64,000 bases of DNA from Flavobacterium piscis (GTDB lineage Bacteria > Bacteroidota > Bacteroidia > Flavobacteriales > Flavobacteriaceae), in the NCBI RefSeq assembly GCF_001686925.1, contig NZ_LVEN01000027.1:868001-932000 (forward strand), written 5' to 3'. Below are positions 45,656 through 54,415 of this stretch, one piece after another. Each line of letters starts with the position of its first letter. Position 1 is the stretch's first letter. Below the pieces are notes generated by a model that was given only the letters and a program-made list of their open reading frames with translations, had not been told where the DNA came from and searched no databases. Made by a program: the position numbers and the translations under genes.

Positions 45656-47200
45656 CTAATCTTCGTCTGGTTCGTTCATGATTTTTTCGCGATACTTTTT
45701 ACCTATTAATAGTACCAGTTTAAGCTTATAATCGTCAACCAGCCATTCGCGGTAGTTTTTACTGCACTGGCTTAAACATTTAGAATAGCGTTTGATACGA
45801 CAATCGATATCGTCATCAAGTTCTCTTCCTAATGATTTTGCTTCTTGCAGCGTTTCTGTATTGTCTACACACATTGCCGCGTGTTGTTCTAATGACTTGT
45901 CTAAGACTACTTTGGAACGTAAATTTTGTTTGATGATTAATTTATGTTCTTCATCAACATCAAAAGTAACATCGGCAGTTTTGGCGAATTTGGCGCGCAA
46001 TTCCGGTGGCATACTGTATTTGAAATACAATTCGATCTCGGTATCATCACGTAGATTTTCTAAATAAAATTCTGGTGATTTAAAGATGTGCTGCCAGTTT
46101 ACCGGCTCACTCCATAAACCAAAACGTGCTGCATTATTACCCAAATCAATAACTGTAAACTCGTCTTTACCAGGTAATTTACGAGATCCACGACCAATCA
46201 TTTGGTAGTATAATGTTAGCGATTTTGTTGCTCTGTTCAGGATAATAGTCTCTACTGTTGGCTCATCAAAACCTGTGGTTAAGATTCCTACAGAGGTTAG
46301 AATAGCATCCGGAGTCTTTTTGAACCAGGCCAGGATATCTTTACGTTCTTCTGAACTACTTGTGTTATCAAGGTGTCTGATGTCGTAACCGGCTTCTCTA
46401 AACGTTTCATATACATATAATGAGGTATGAATACCGTTGTTGAAAATCAGGGTTTTTTTGCCAAGAGAACGTTCTGTATACGCATGCAGTAATTTTTCCT
46501 GCATGATGGTGTTGGTATAAAGATCATCTGATGATTTTACGGTGTAATCTCCGTTGATACCTACTTTTAATGATGTTAATCCCACATCATAACTATAGGT
46601 TGTTGCACGGGCAAGGAAACCTTTGTCTATCAATGAACTAATGGTGTCTCCCACAATAAGTTCATCGTAACTCTGGTGCATTGGTAATTTTATATTCGAA
46701 CTCAAAGGTGTTGCTGTTACCCCAAGAATAAAAGCATTTTTGAATGAGTTTAATAATTTTCTGAATGAATTGTAGTGCGCCTCATCGATAATAACCAAAC
46801 CAATGTTATCAAGGTGTAATTTTTCGTCATTGATACGGTTTTTCAAAGTCTCCACCATGGCAACAAAGCAAGAAAATTCGTTTTGATCCGGTAATTCTTT
46901 TACTTTACTGTTAATGATTTTGTTCGAAACACCAAAACCTTTTAGCATTTTTGAGGTTTGTTTACAAAGTTCGATACGATGCGTTAAAACCACCACTTTT
47001 TTATCATTATTAGCTAAATAACGACGTACTATTTCAGAAAAAATCACTGTTTTCCCTCCACCAGTAGGCAATTGATATAATAAATGATGTTTCGAAGGAG
47101 CATTGTCTAAACGTTCAAAAATGGCATCAATATCGCCTTTTTGGTATGCATAAAGTTCTTTTTTCTCTTCTCTTTCTATTTCTAAAGTGTTTTGAGACAT
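45656..47200 (-). CDS. Superfamily 2 DEAD/DEAH helicase, RadD/SSL2-like
   Basis: The 514 aa protein has Walker A PTGGGKTVIFSEI near 47-59, Walker B LVIIDEAHYNSF, motif III GVTATP, and motif VI QMIGRGSRKLPGKD. N-terminal YAYQKGDIDAIF is the Q-like region. The C-terminal 130 residues contain several Cys (CVD, CRIKRYSKCLSQCS), possibly a metal site. Resembles RadD-like DNA repair helicases; substrate and pathway are inferred. Confidence 0.88.
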   Translation of the reverse strand: MSQNTLEIEREEKKELYAYQKGDIDAIFERLDNAPSKHHLLYQLPTGGGKTVIFSEIVRRYLANNDKKVVVLTHRIELCKQTSKMLKGFGVSNKIINSKVKELPDQNEFSCFVAMVETLKNRINDEKLHLDNIGLVIIDEAHYNSFRKLLNSFKNAFILGVTATPLSSNIKLPMHQSYDELIVGDTISSLIDKGFLARATTYSYDVGLTSLKVGINGDYTVKSSDDLYTNTIMQEKLLHAYTERSLGKKTLIFNNGIHTSLYVYETFREAGYDIRHLDNTSSSEERKDILAWFKKTPDAILTSVGILTTGFDEPTVETIILNRATKSLTLYYQMIGRGSRKLPGKDEFTVIDLGNNAARFGLWSEPVNWQHIFKSPEFYLENLRDDTEIELYFKYSMPPELRAKFAKTADVTFDVDEEHKLIIKQNLRSKVVLDKSLEQHAAMCVDNTETLQEAKSLGRELDDDIDCRIKRYSKCLSQCSKNYREWLVDDYKLKLVLLIGKKYREKIMNEPDED

Positions 47201-47308
47201 TGTTTATTTTTGGATTTTTGCAAAAATACACCGAAAAAACAGTTATTCATCTTATTTTAACGTAAAATAAATGATTTTTTTAAATAAGATTTTTTATGAG
47301 AAAAGCCT

Positions 47309-47842
47309 TTAAAAGTCAATTTTTTCTAAAATCGCCTCAAAATCATACTTGTTTTTCCATTTTTGTTGAATAGTTTCTTGTTTGACTGCCAGAATTCGAT
47401 CTTTAAAATCATATAAAATTCCGTTAGAAATGACAAAATTTACTGCCTGCTCGAAAGAATTTAAAATACTTTTGTAAAATAATTCCTGTTTAATAAAATT
47501 ATTTGACGAATAAGTTTGCGCTATTTCGATGTTATAGAGCATAATATCGGCAATCACAAAAGGATCAACTCCTATCATTATAAAATGTTTTATAATTTTT
47601 TGAGCTACAGAACGTCGCATCTTGGCTTTTGGACGCCATTTTGCATTGGGTTTCTTTATAGGGAAATATTCGTGCGAAATTTTGACTTTTGATTCCTGCA
47701 AAAGTTTATCCTCCTTTGGATTAAAAACAAAATCATAATACACTTTTACGGGGGCGAATTTTTCGTACAGCTCGATAATTTGTTCTTCGAGTTGTTCCTT
47801 GTTTAATTCGGCCAAATATTTTTTTAAATCGCGCTTACTCAT
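47309..47842 (-). CDS. Conserved hypothetical protein (DUF6155-like)
   Basis: The 177 aa protein starts MSKRDLKKYLAELNKEQLEE (the ATG at 47842; the frame further upstream opens with TTG). Helical, with FNPKEDKLLQESK and PNAKWRPKAKMRRSVAQK. I think it belongs to the family called DUF6155 in Bacteroidota, from memory only. Function unknown. Confidence 0.65.
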   Translation of the reverse strand: MSKRDLKKYLAELNKEQLEEQIIELYEKFAPVKVYYDFVFNPKEDKLLQESKVKISHEYFPIKKPNAKWRPKAKMRRSVAQKIIKHFIMIGVDPFVIADIMLYNIEIAQTYSSNNFIKQELFYKSILNSFEQAVNFVISNGILYDFKDRILAVKQETIQQKWKNKYDFEAILEKIDF

Positions 47843-47911
47843 TATCAAAGTTTAAGATTACAAAAATAAATTACTTTCCTGATTCATACCGCAAAAACCA
47901 ACGATAATACT

Positions 47912-47919
47912 TAATTTTG
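47912..47919 (+). promoter_or_regulatory. -7 box upstream of the DUF3817 gene
   Basis: TAATTTTG matches TAnnTTTG, 27 nt before the ATG at 47947. Confidence 0.5.
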
Positions 47920-47946
47920 CGCAAACAAATTTAAAATATCACATAG

Positions 47947-48234
47947 ATGCTCAGGATTTTCAAAGTTACCGCAATTTTAGAAGGGATTTCTTATTTAGTA
48001 TTATTTGCTAATATGCTTGTTATTAAAAACAGTAATCCGGAATTATATCATACTTTTTTACGTCCGTTAGGAATGACTCACGGAGTATTATTTATAGGAT
48101 ACATTATATTGGCTGTGTTACTTAGAAAATCTCAAAATTGGGATCTCAAAACTTTTGGAATCATTCTTATTGCTTCTCTTATTCCGTTTGGAACTTTTTA
48201 CATAGAGAAGAAATACTTAGAAAATAATGCATAA
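47947..48234 (+). CDS. DUF3817 membrane protein
   Basis: The 95 aa protein has three TM segments (about 5-25, 42-62, 68-84) with the family pattern KVTAILEGISYLVLF and LRPLGMTHGVLFIGYI. The last codons overlap the start of the MscS-type gene by 8 bp, so the two are co-translated. Function unknown. Confidence 0.82.
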   Translation: MLRIFKVTAILEGISYLVLFANMLVIKNSNPELYHTFLRPLGMTHGVLFIGYIILAVLLRKSQNWDLKTFGIILIASLIPFGTFYIEKKYLENNA

Positions 48235-49483
48235 ACTTTTGGATAAAATATTTAATTTTTTATATCCGCTTTTTAGGGATTGGGGAATGAGCCGCAACTT
48301 TGCGTCTTATATTAGCCTTGCCCTTAATATCGCTGTCATGATAGCTTTGGCATTTGCCATTTATTATGTAGCAAAATTTGTTTTGGTGACCTTAACGGCC
48401 ATTTTTGCCCAGAAAACCAAAACTAAATTTGATGATTACCTTATTCATAACAAAACAACGAAATACACGGCGTATTTAATTCCGTTTTTCTTTATCTATA
48501 AAGCCGTTCCTATTATTCTGGATAAATACGAATATTGGGAATCGCTGTTTGGAAAAATAGTGGGTATTTATATTGTTTTGATTAGTTTATGGATCATCAG
48601 AACCATTTTTAATGCTTTACGCGATTATCTAAAACAAAAACCCGAATACAGCGACAAACCTATTGACAGCTTTGTTCAGGTTATTATGATTGTGCTCTGG
48701 ATTTTTGGTGTAGCGATGATTATTTCGACGCTTTTCGGAATCAAAAAAGGGGAACTTTTAACAATTCTGGGAACACTTTCGGCTATTATTATATTGATTT
48801 TCAGGGATACTATTTTAGGATTTGTTTCGAGTGTTCAGGTGGCTATAAACGATATGGTGCGCATTGGGGACTGGATTACAATGGATAAATTTGGTGCAGA
48901 TGGTGATGTGATCGAAATAAACCTGACTACGGTAAAGGTTCGAAATTTTGATAATACCATTACCACTATTCCTACTTATGCCTTGAGTTCAGACTCGTTC
49001 CAGAACTGGCGCGGGATGCAAAAATCTGACGGAAGACGTATAAAAAGACATATTCTCATAAAAAGCAGCAGCATTCGTTTTCTGAATAATGATGATTTGA
49101 ATCATATGAAACGCGTGCAACTTATAAGTTCTTATATCGAAACCAGACAAGCTGAAATTGAAAAATACAACGATTTACGTGGCGTTGACAAATCGCTTTC
49201 GCTGAATGGCCGAAATATGACGAACTTAGGTTTGTTCCGTAAATATATCATGCAATATTTAATAACACATCCGGGACTGAATAAAGATATGCATATCATG
49301 TGCCGTCAGCTACAATCGACTGCGCACGGAGTTCCGTTAGAGATTTATGCTTTTTCGAGCGATAAACGCTGGGCGAATTACGAATATATTATGGCGGATA
49401 TTTTTGATCACGTTATGGCTTCGGTGATTTATTTTGATCTTGAAATATTCGAATTACCTTCTACAATTGGACCACTTAATTAG
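48227..49483 (+). CDS. MscS-family mechanosensitive channel (YbdG-like)
   Basis: The 418 aa protein has four or five TM helices (about 22-48, 80-100, 110-130, 150-195), then the MscS beta domain with DMVRIGDWITMDKFGADGDV, NLTTVKVRNFDNTITTIPTY and QNWRGMQKSDGRR. The last TM region (GTLSAIIILIFRDTILGFVSS) fits the pore helix. The length and inserted cytoplasmic region (about 290-360) are as in YbdG-type channels. Protects against osmotic downshock. Confidence 0.92.
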   Translation: MHKLLDKIFNFLYPLFRDWGMSRNFASYISLALNIAVMIALAFAIYYVAKFVLVTLTAIFAQKTKTKFDDYLIHNKTTKYTAYLIPFFFIYKAVPIILDKYEYWESLFGKIVGIYIVLISLWIIRTIFNALRDYLKQKPEYSDKPIDSFVQVIMIVLWIFGVAMIISTLFGIKKGELLTILGTLSAIIILIFRDTILGFVSSVQVAINDMVRIGDWITMDKFGADGDVIEINLTTVKVRNFDNTITTIPTYALSSDSFQNWRGMQKSDGRRIKRHILIKSSSIRFLNNDDLNHMKRVQLISSYIETRQAEIEKYNDLRGVDKSLSLNGRNMTNLGLFRKYIMQYLITHPGLNKDMHIMCRQLQSTAHGVPLEIYAFSSDKRWANYEYIMADIFDHVMASVIYFDLEIFELPSTIGPLN

Positions 49484-49523
49484 TTTCAGATTTCAGATTG
49501 CTTTGCTTTGAGTATAATTTTTT

Positions 49524-49776
49524 ACCGCAAAGAACGCTAAGGTTTTAATCTATTTTATGTTTTAGAAAAAGTAAAGTTCGCAAAGCTTTGTGTCTTTTTA
49601 TTTTTTTAAATCTCGCAAAGGCGCAAAGACGCAAAGTTTTTTAAGCTTTATGTGCTTATTTTGGGATTAATTTAAGATGGCGAATTCTATAAATACTATA
49701 AACTTAGCGTCTTTGCGCCTTGCGCCTTTGCGAGATTATTTAAGCCCAGTAAAAAAATCTTAGCGTTCCTTGCGGT
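49524..49776. repeat. Nested inverted repeat of CGCAAAG words
   Basis: Outer arms ACCGCAAAGAACGCTAAG (49524-49541) and CTTAGCGTTCCTTGCGGT (49759-49776) pair with one wobble. Inner arms AATCTCGCAAAGGCGC and AAAGACGC (49609-49632) pair with GCGTCTTTGCGCC and TTTGCGAGATT (49707-49737), the right copy having a 7 bp insertion, TTGCGCC. The gap between genes holds nothing else. Confidence 0.8.
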
Positions 49777-49816
49777 TAAAAAAAATTAAACTGAAAACTG
49801 CCACTGAGACTGAAAA

Positions 49817-50245
49817 CTATTTTCTAACCTCTTCAAAAACAAACTTCGAATTCTCATATTCTATTGGAGTTCCCGGCATGAAACAAGGAAGATTGAAATA
49901 CGTGGTTATGATGCCGCTTCCTAAATACAATTTGTTTTCTTTTTTTAGTAAAGCCAGAGGAATTCGTTTCCAGCTTCCACCGTTTGATATAAAATGAAAA
50001 TCGCCCCTTAAAGTATCTCCTTTAATATCTCCTCTTACATCTCCGGAATCTTTGCCTTGTTGATAATATGATCTTTCATAATGTCCGAAAAATCTTTTGT
50101 CATTTACATTTATCGATAAAATAGCCGTGTCTTTATCATTTATAGCCTGATAAACTATACGATTGTACTTGCTTTTTTCGTCTTTGGAATTGCAAGACAT
50201 TAAAAAAACAAAACACAGACAAATAATGATACTGTTTTTAAGCAT
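49817..50245 (-). CDS. Lipoprotein, unknown function
   Basis: The 142 aa protein starts MLKNSIIICLCFVFLMSC with a lipobox (LMSC, Cys18). Beta-rich body with SGDVRGDIKGDTLRGDFHF and NGGSWKRIPLAL. Probably a membrane-anchored periplasmic protein. A 6-codon upstream extension was rejected. Confidence 0.7.
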   Translation of the reverse strand: MLKNSIIICLCFVFLMSCNSKDEKSKYNRIVYQAINDKDTAILSINVNDKRFFGHYERSYYQQGKDSGDVRGDIKGDTLRGDFHFISNGGSWKRIPLALLKKENKLYLGSGIITTYFNLPCFMPGTPIEYENSKFVFEEVRK

Positions 50246-50278
50246 AGCGTGATTTATTATCAAATTATAAATTGAAAT

Positions 50279-50663
50279 TTATATACGATCTTTTACGAAT
50301 TCGATTTGCGTTTTACCATGAGCTTTTGGTTTTCCGTTTTCATCCAGATTAACCATTGTGGTTTGATCAATTGTAATGATAATTTCACGGGTCATCATAT
50401 TTCTTACAGCGCAAGTTAAAACTAACGAAGTGTTTCCGAATTTTACAACATCAATTCCAATTTCTACAATGTCTCCTTAGTCTGGCAGAACTCTTAAAAT
50501 TGATTTCCGACATGTATTTTGTAACCACTCGGGTATTTTCCAGTTGAATAATGGTATATAAAGCCAGTTCTTCGTCAATCCATGCTAATAATTTTCCTCC
50601 AAATAAAGTTCCGTTTGGATTTAAATCTTCTGGTTTAACCCATTTTCTGGTATGAAATCGCAT
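50279..50663 (-). pseudogene. Acyl-CoA thioesterase (hotdog fold) with a single-base frameshift
   Basis: The N-terminal frame reads MRFHTRKWVKPEDLNPNGTL, then FGGKLLAWIDEELALY and stops early at 50451. In the other frame the homologous remainder continues GDIVEIGIDVVKFGNTSL, then VLTCAVRNMMTREIIITIDQ, ending KDRI and a stop at 50279-50281. Removing one A at 50479 (plus strand) restores SSARQGDIVEIG. The intact protein would be about 127 aa. Either a recent pseudogene or a sequencing error. Confidence 0.85.
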
Positions 50664-50722
50664 AATTTTAATTTGGATAAAAGTTTTTGTATTGGAATTT
50701 TTTCTAAATTTAAAGAAAAAAC

Positions 50723-51127
50723 ATGGAAGATAGAGACGCTTTTTTAAGAGAATTCAGAGGAGAGACTTTAGGAACTGTAAGTGCTCAATCTTCAGCCGAA
50801 GAGCTATTTCAAAATCAGACGATTAGGCCGATTTTAAAATTACAAAATGATTTATTTATTGCGGTTTTTATTAATTACGTCAATAAAAACAAAGCTGATT
50901 TTTATTCCTATACGGTCGAAAAGAAATTACAAACGATTGAAAATTCCATCCAAAAAGATATTAAGTTTCGTAATTCTTTAAAAGGAATTATAATGGCGTT
51001 TTTTACTATTGAAGAATATGACACTTATATTCAGAACTCTTCCAGTTTAAACAAACGAATGATGAATTTGTTAGTTGATCGTTTGAAAAGTCAGGTGCAG
51101 TTGTTTGAATTGGAAACTAATAATTAA
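50723..51127 (+). CDS. Conserved hypothetical protein
   Basis: The 134 aa soluble helical protein contains GETLGTVSAQSSAEELFQNQ (about 14-33) and YVNKNKADFYSYTVEKKLQ. No recognised domain; it probably belongs to a small flavobacterial family, sometimes misnamed glyoxalase. Function unknown. Confidence 0.6.
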   Translation: MEDRDAFLREFRGETLGTVSAQSSAEELFQNQTIRPILKLQNDLFIAVFINYVNKNKADFYSYTVEKKLQTIENSIQKDIKFRNSLKGIIMAFFTIEEYDTYIQNSSSLNKRMMNLLVDRLKSQVQLFELETNN

Positions 51128-51136
51128 ATATAAATA

Positions 51137-51658
51137 ATGTCTATTAGAACTTTTTGGAATATCATAATTAAAATTTTAGGTTTGTTTTTAATTTCTGGAG
51201 CTTTAGTTCTGGTCCCACAATCAATTTCCTATTCATATTATGCTTTTAAAAGCGGAGATCTAATAGATGTATTATCTCTCGCCGCTTTAAATTTAATTTT
51301 GCTTTCGATTTATTTTGTGATAATCAGACTTTGTATTTATAAAACAAACTGGATTACTGATAAATTAAAACTGGATAAAGGCTTTGAAACAGAAAATATT
51401 GAACTAAATTTTGACTCAACTAAAATAATTTCTATCGCCCTAATTGTGATTGGAGGTTTACTATTTATTGATAATATTCCAGTTTTATTTCGAGAAATTA
51501 TGGTTTTCTTTCAGGATAAAAGTCTATTCAAAGACTATCCGAAATCTGGTTGGCTTATCTTTTATTTTTGTAAAACTATAATTGGTTATTTATTAATGAC
51601 AAACAGTTTTCGAATTGCAAAGCTATTAAGTGATAAAAAAGAAAAGAATGAAATTTGA
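51137..51658 (+). CDS. Membrane protein, unknown
   Basis: The 173 aa protein has four TM segments (about 8-32, 42-66, 96-112, 135-155). No family recognised. It overlaps the following ORF by 11 bp and follows the preceding gene by 9 bp, so the three genes probably form one transcription unit. Confidence 0.6.
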   Translation: MSIRTFWNIIIKILGLFLISGALVLVPQSISYSYYAFKSGDLIDVLSLAALNLILLSIYFVIIRLCIYKTNWITDKLKLDKGFETENIELNFDSTKIISIALIVIGGLLFIDNIPVLFREIMVFFQDKSLFKDYPKSGWLIFYFCKTIIGYLLMTNSFRIAKLLSDKKEKNEI

Positions 51659-52112
51659 TTTGAATTTTATAACTGATTATGGTCAGTTTTATATTAATGA
51701 TATAAAGGCTACCGGAGATACTAGTTCTGATGATTTTTGGTCAAACCAAGCTTTTGCAGATAAATTGGCTGTTGAAAAGGAAATTCTAGGAATTTCGATT
51801 GCAAATGATCAAGGAATAGTAAATTGTGAGTTAGAAATATTAGATTCTAAAAGCCAAATTTCTGATTTTAGTAAATTTGATCATGTTGTAGAAGCAAGTA
51901 TCGAAATCAAATCTGGTATTTTACAGGTTATTGATTGTCCTTTTTCTGAAATTATACTTGAAACAAAGATTGAAAACGCAAATTATAGAGCCCGTGTTTA
52001 TTCAAGTAATTTAGAATCTGCCTACTCCGAAGAACCAAAAGATCATTATAAAATAGAAATTTGGAAAGAAACTTATTCAGATAGAGATGTTCTTAAGCGA
52101 TATTTTGAATAA
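51648..52112 (+). CDS. Hypothetical protein
   Basis: The 154 aa soluble acidic protein starts MKFDLNFITDYGQFYINDIK; an upstream in-frame start (51630) would lie further inside the previous gene. Contains YRARVYSSNLESAYSEEPKD, beta-rich. Unknown function. Overlaps the previous membrane protein gene. Confidence 0.6.
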   Translation: MKFDLNFITDYGQFYINDIKATGDTSSDDFWSNQAFADKLAVEKEILGISIANDQGIVNCELEILDSKSQISDFSKFDHVVEASIEIKSGILQVIDCPFSEIILETKIENANYRARVYSSNLESAYSEEPKDHYKIEIWKETYSDRDVLKRYFE

Positions 52113-52149
52113 TATATTTAAATAATATTTTACTAAAGAGAAACAACCA

Positions 52150-52725
52150 ATGTTTGACCAATTCCGAAATAAATTTCCTTTAACCGATGAAAAATGGATG
52201 GAATATACCAACTATTTCAATCGCATGGAAGTTCCTGCTAAAACAATTCTTTTAGAAGAAGGCGAGATCTCCAAAAAGCTTTTTATTATTGAAAAAGGCT
52301 GTATCAGAGTTTGGTTTAACAATAACGGAAAAGATTTGACAACTCAGTTTTTTTTCGAAAATCAGAGTGTGGCTTCGATCGAAAGTTTTATGAAGAAATT
52401 TCCAAGTCAGGCGGCTGTTGAAACTATTGAACCTTCAGTTTTATGGTGGATTTCGAAAAATGATTTGGATAAAATTCTGGAAGAGATCAAAGAAATTCCG
52501 GAATTAAGAGATCGTTTAATTAATATGCTTTTTCAACGTACATTCGATTATATGAAGTATTTTGTTTCTTTTATAAAGGACTCTCCTACTCAGCGTTATC
52601 TTAATTTAATTGAAGAAAGACCTCAAATCATTCAGCGCGTTCCTCAGCATTATATTGCCTCTTATCTTGGCGTAACTACAGTTCATTTAAGCCGAATCAA
52701 AAGTAAATTACTACATAGTAAATAG
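52150..52725 (+). CDS. Crp/Fnr-family transcription regulator
   Basis: The 191 aa protein has an N-terminal cyclic-nucleotide-binding-like domain (about 25-115; ILLEEGEISKKLFIIEKGCIRVW) and a short C-terminal helix-turn-helix (QRVPQHYIASYLGVTTVHLS, near 163-182). No Fnr-type Fe-S cysteines. It may control the alcohol dehydrogenase gene downstream, which has a palindromic operator-like site ahead of it. Confidence 0.88.
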   Translation: MFDQFRNKFPLTDEKWMEYTNYFNRMEVPAKTILLEEGEISKKLFIIEKGCIRVWFNNNGKDLTTQFFFENQSVASIESFMKKFPSQAAVETIEPSVLWWISKNDLDKILEEIKEIPELRDRLINMLFQRTFDYMKYFVSFIKDSPTQRYLNLIEERPQIIQRVPQHYIASYLGVTTVHLSRIKSKLLHSK

Positions 52726-52804
52726 TTGAAATTTTATCATAAACAAGATAAATCCATTTGTTATAATTACTCAAATTAAGCTTTTACTTTTTATATCGAT
52801 TTAT

Positions 52805-52982
52805 CATTCCATAGGAATGTTTCATCGGTAGAAAAATGTTTGCTGGTGAAGTTTACGTTCCCTAGGAACGTTTGATATGTTAGATGGTTAAAAAAAATGA
52901 TGATGTCAAACAAACGTTCTTACGGAACGTAAAATAACGAGAACAATATGATTTTCTACCGACGAAATGTTCCCAAGGAACA
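52805..52982. repeat. Nested palindromic repeat, about 180 bp
   Basis: Outer arms GGAATGTTTCATCGG plus TAGAAAA (52814-52835) and TTTTCTACCG plus ACGAAATGTTCC (52952-52973) pair with 3 transition mismatches. Inner arms TTTACGTTCC plus CTAGGAACGTTTG (52852-52874) and CAAACGTTCTTACGG plus AACGTAAA (52911-52933) pair with 2 mismatches. Each block is itself a small palindrome such as CATTCC-ATA-GGAATG. Forms a branched cruciform or RNA fold. Confidence 0.82.
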
Positions 52983-52993
52983 AAAAAATATTT

Positions 52994-53009
52994 GATAACA
53001 AATGTTATC
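52994..53009. promoter_or_regulatory. Candidate Crp/Fnr-type operator
   Basis: GATAACAAATGTTATC is a 16 bp inverted repeat with perfect 7 bp arms around AA, ahead of the -7 box at 53031 and the alcohol dehydrogenase start. A Crp/Fnr gene lies just upstream. Confidence 0.6.
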
Positions 53010-53030
53010 GCCTTCCCATAAACGGCTGCC

Positions 53031-53038
53031 TAATTTTG
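53031..53038 (+). promoter_or_regulatory. -7 box of the alcohol dehydrogenase gene
   Basis: TAATTTTG matches TAnnTTTG, 20 nt before the ATG at 53059; the operator-like palindrome is 21 nt upstream, near the -33 position. Confidence 0.6.
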
Positions 53039-53058
53039 CTTCATAAAATTTAATAATT

Positions 53059-54030
53059 ATGAAAGCAGCAGTTATTTATAAAAAAGGCGAATTGCCAAAA
53101 TATGCAGAGTTTGCAGATCCAATTGTACAAAACGAAAATGAAGTTTTAATTTCAGTTAAAGCCGTTGCGATTACCAATCTCGATAAAGGAAAATCAAGCG
53201 GTAAACATTATTCATCTGAAGAAAATAATCAAAATGGTTTTGTAATAGGCAGCGATGGCGTAGGTTTATTACAAGATGGAACCAGAGTTTATGCTCGCGG
53301 AATTAACGGTACAATTGCAGAAAAAGCGATTATCGATAAAAATATAGCAGTTCCATTACCTGACGGAATCAGTGATGCCGTTGCAGCTTCATTACCAAAT
53401 GCAGTTGCGGGTTCAGCTATGGCACTTAAATTTAGGGCCGGAATACAAGCCGGAGAAACTGTTCTAATTAATGGTGCAACCGGATTTACGGGGCAAATGG
53501 CAATTCAGATTGCGAAACATTACGGCGCAAAGAAAATAATTGTGACCGGAAGAAACGAAAAAACACTTCAAAGTCTTTTGTTATTAGGAGCTGACGAAAT
53601 TATTTCTTTAAAACAAGATGATGAAGCGATTATTACGCAGCTTAAAGCAATTCATAATAATACTCCTATAGATATTGTTTTAGATTACTTATGGGGACAT
53701 CCCGCAGAGTTAATTCTTACAGCTTTAAAAGGAAACGGATCGTTTACGAACAAAATACGATATGTTACTATTGGTGGAATGGCTGGTGATAACATTCAAC
53801 TGTCGTCAGGAATTTTAAGAAGTGTTAATCTTCAATTATCTGGTTCCGGTTTAGGAAGCTGGACTAAAAATGAAGTAAAATTATTATTCTCGGAAATTCT
53901 GCCGGAAATGTTTCTTTTGGCTGCACAAAATCAATTAAAAGTAAATATTGAAACCGTTTCTCTAGCTGATATTGAAGAAGCCTGGGCAAGAGAAGTTTCT
54001 GATGGTAAACGATTGGTTGTCATTGTTTAG
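53059..54030 (+). CDS. Zinc-free quinone-reductase-like alcohol dehydrogenase
   Basis: The 323 aa protein of the medium-chain dehydrogenase family has an N-terminal GroES-like domain and a Rossmann domain with LINGATGFTGQMAIQIAKHYGA (about 134-155). The Zn-binding Cys residues of classical ADHs are absent, as in quinone oxidoreductases. Probably an NADPH-dependent reductase. Located downstream of a Crp/Fnr gene with an operator-like palindrome in its promoter. Confidence 0.9.
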   Translation: MKAAVIYKKGELPKYAEFADPIVQNENEVLISVKAVAITNLDKGKSSGKHYSSEENNQNGFVIGSDGVGLLQDGTRVYARGINGTIAEKAIIDKNIAVPLPDGISDAVAASLPNAVAGSAMALKFRAGIQAGETVLINGATGFTGQMAIQIAKHYGAKKIIVTGRNEKTLQSLLLLGADEIISLKQDDEAIITQLKAIHNNTPIDIVLDYLWGHPAELILTALKGNGSFTNKIRYVTIGGMAGDNIQLSSGILRSVNLQLSGSGLGSWTKNEVKLLFSEILPEMFLLAAQNQLKVNIETVSLADIEEAWAREVSDGKRLVVIV

Positions 54031-54238
54031 AAATGTTGTTGAATAGCGCGCCGTTGAAACGGATTGCTAAAGCAAAACGCGGATAAAAACGGATTTTTTT
54101 TGATTAGTAAATAGACAGAAAGTACCCGAAAAGTTTGTCATCTCGACGAAGGAGAGATCACACTAGGATTTCCATTCAGATATTCACCAATCTTTGTCGA
54201 CTAATTACACTAAAACATTCTTATGAAAATGATTGCAT

Positions 54239-54317
54239 TAGCCCCGATAGAAGTGAAAATCCTTTTGTGCCGGGGTTCGGCGCAAAAGATTGAAACGTAT
54301 AGCGGGATTAGCTCCTT
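54239..54317 (+). repeat. Structured intergenic repeat (about 80 bp), copy 2
   Basis: Begins AGCCCCGATAGAAG, has the hairpin CTTTTGTGCCG and CGGCGCAAAAG, and ends AGCGGGATTAGCTCCT. Shares the hairpin and both ends with the copy at 45421-45503. The rest of the 54031-54415 gap contains degenerate repeat words only. Confidence 0.75.
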
Positions 54318-54352
54318 AAAAAAAAACTAAAATCCTATAAAATCTTTAAAAG

Positions 54353-54391
54353 AAAAAAGGTTTGATAAGAAATCATTCTCATCAAACCTTT
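54353..54391 (-). terminator. Terminator of the DUF885 gene
   Basis: AAAGGTTTGAT (54356-54366) and ATCAAACCTTT (54381-54391) with an inner AGAA/TTCT pairing; on the minus strand it ends in T6, 24 bp after the stop. Confidence 0.82.
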
Positions 54392-54415
54392 TTAAATTAA
54401 ATATCTTAAAAAAAA

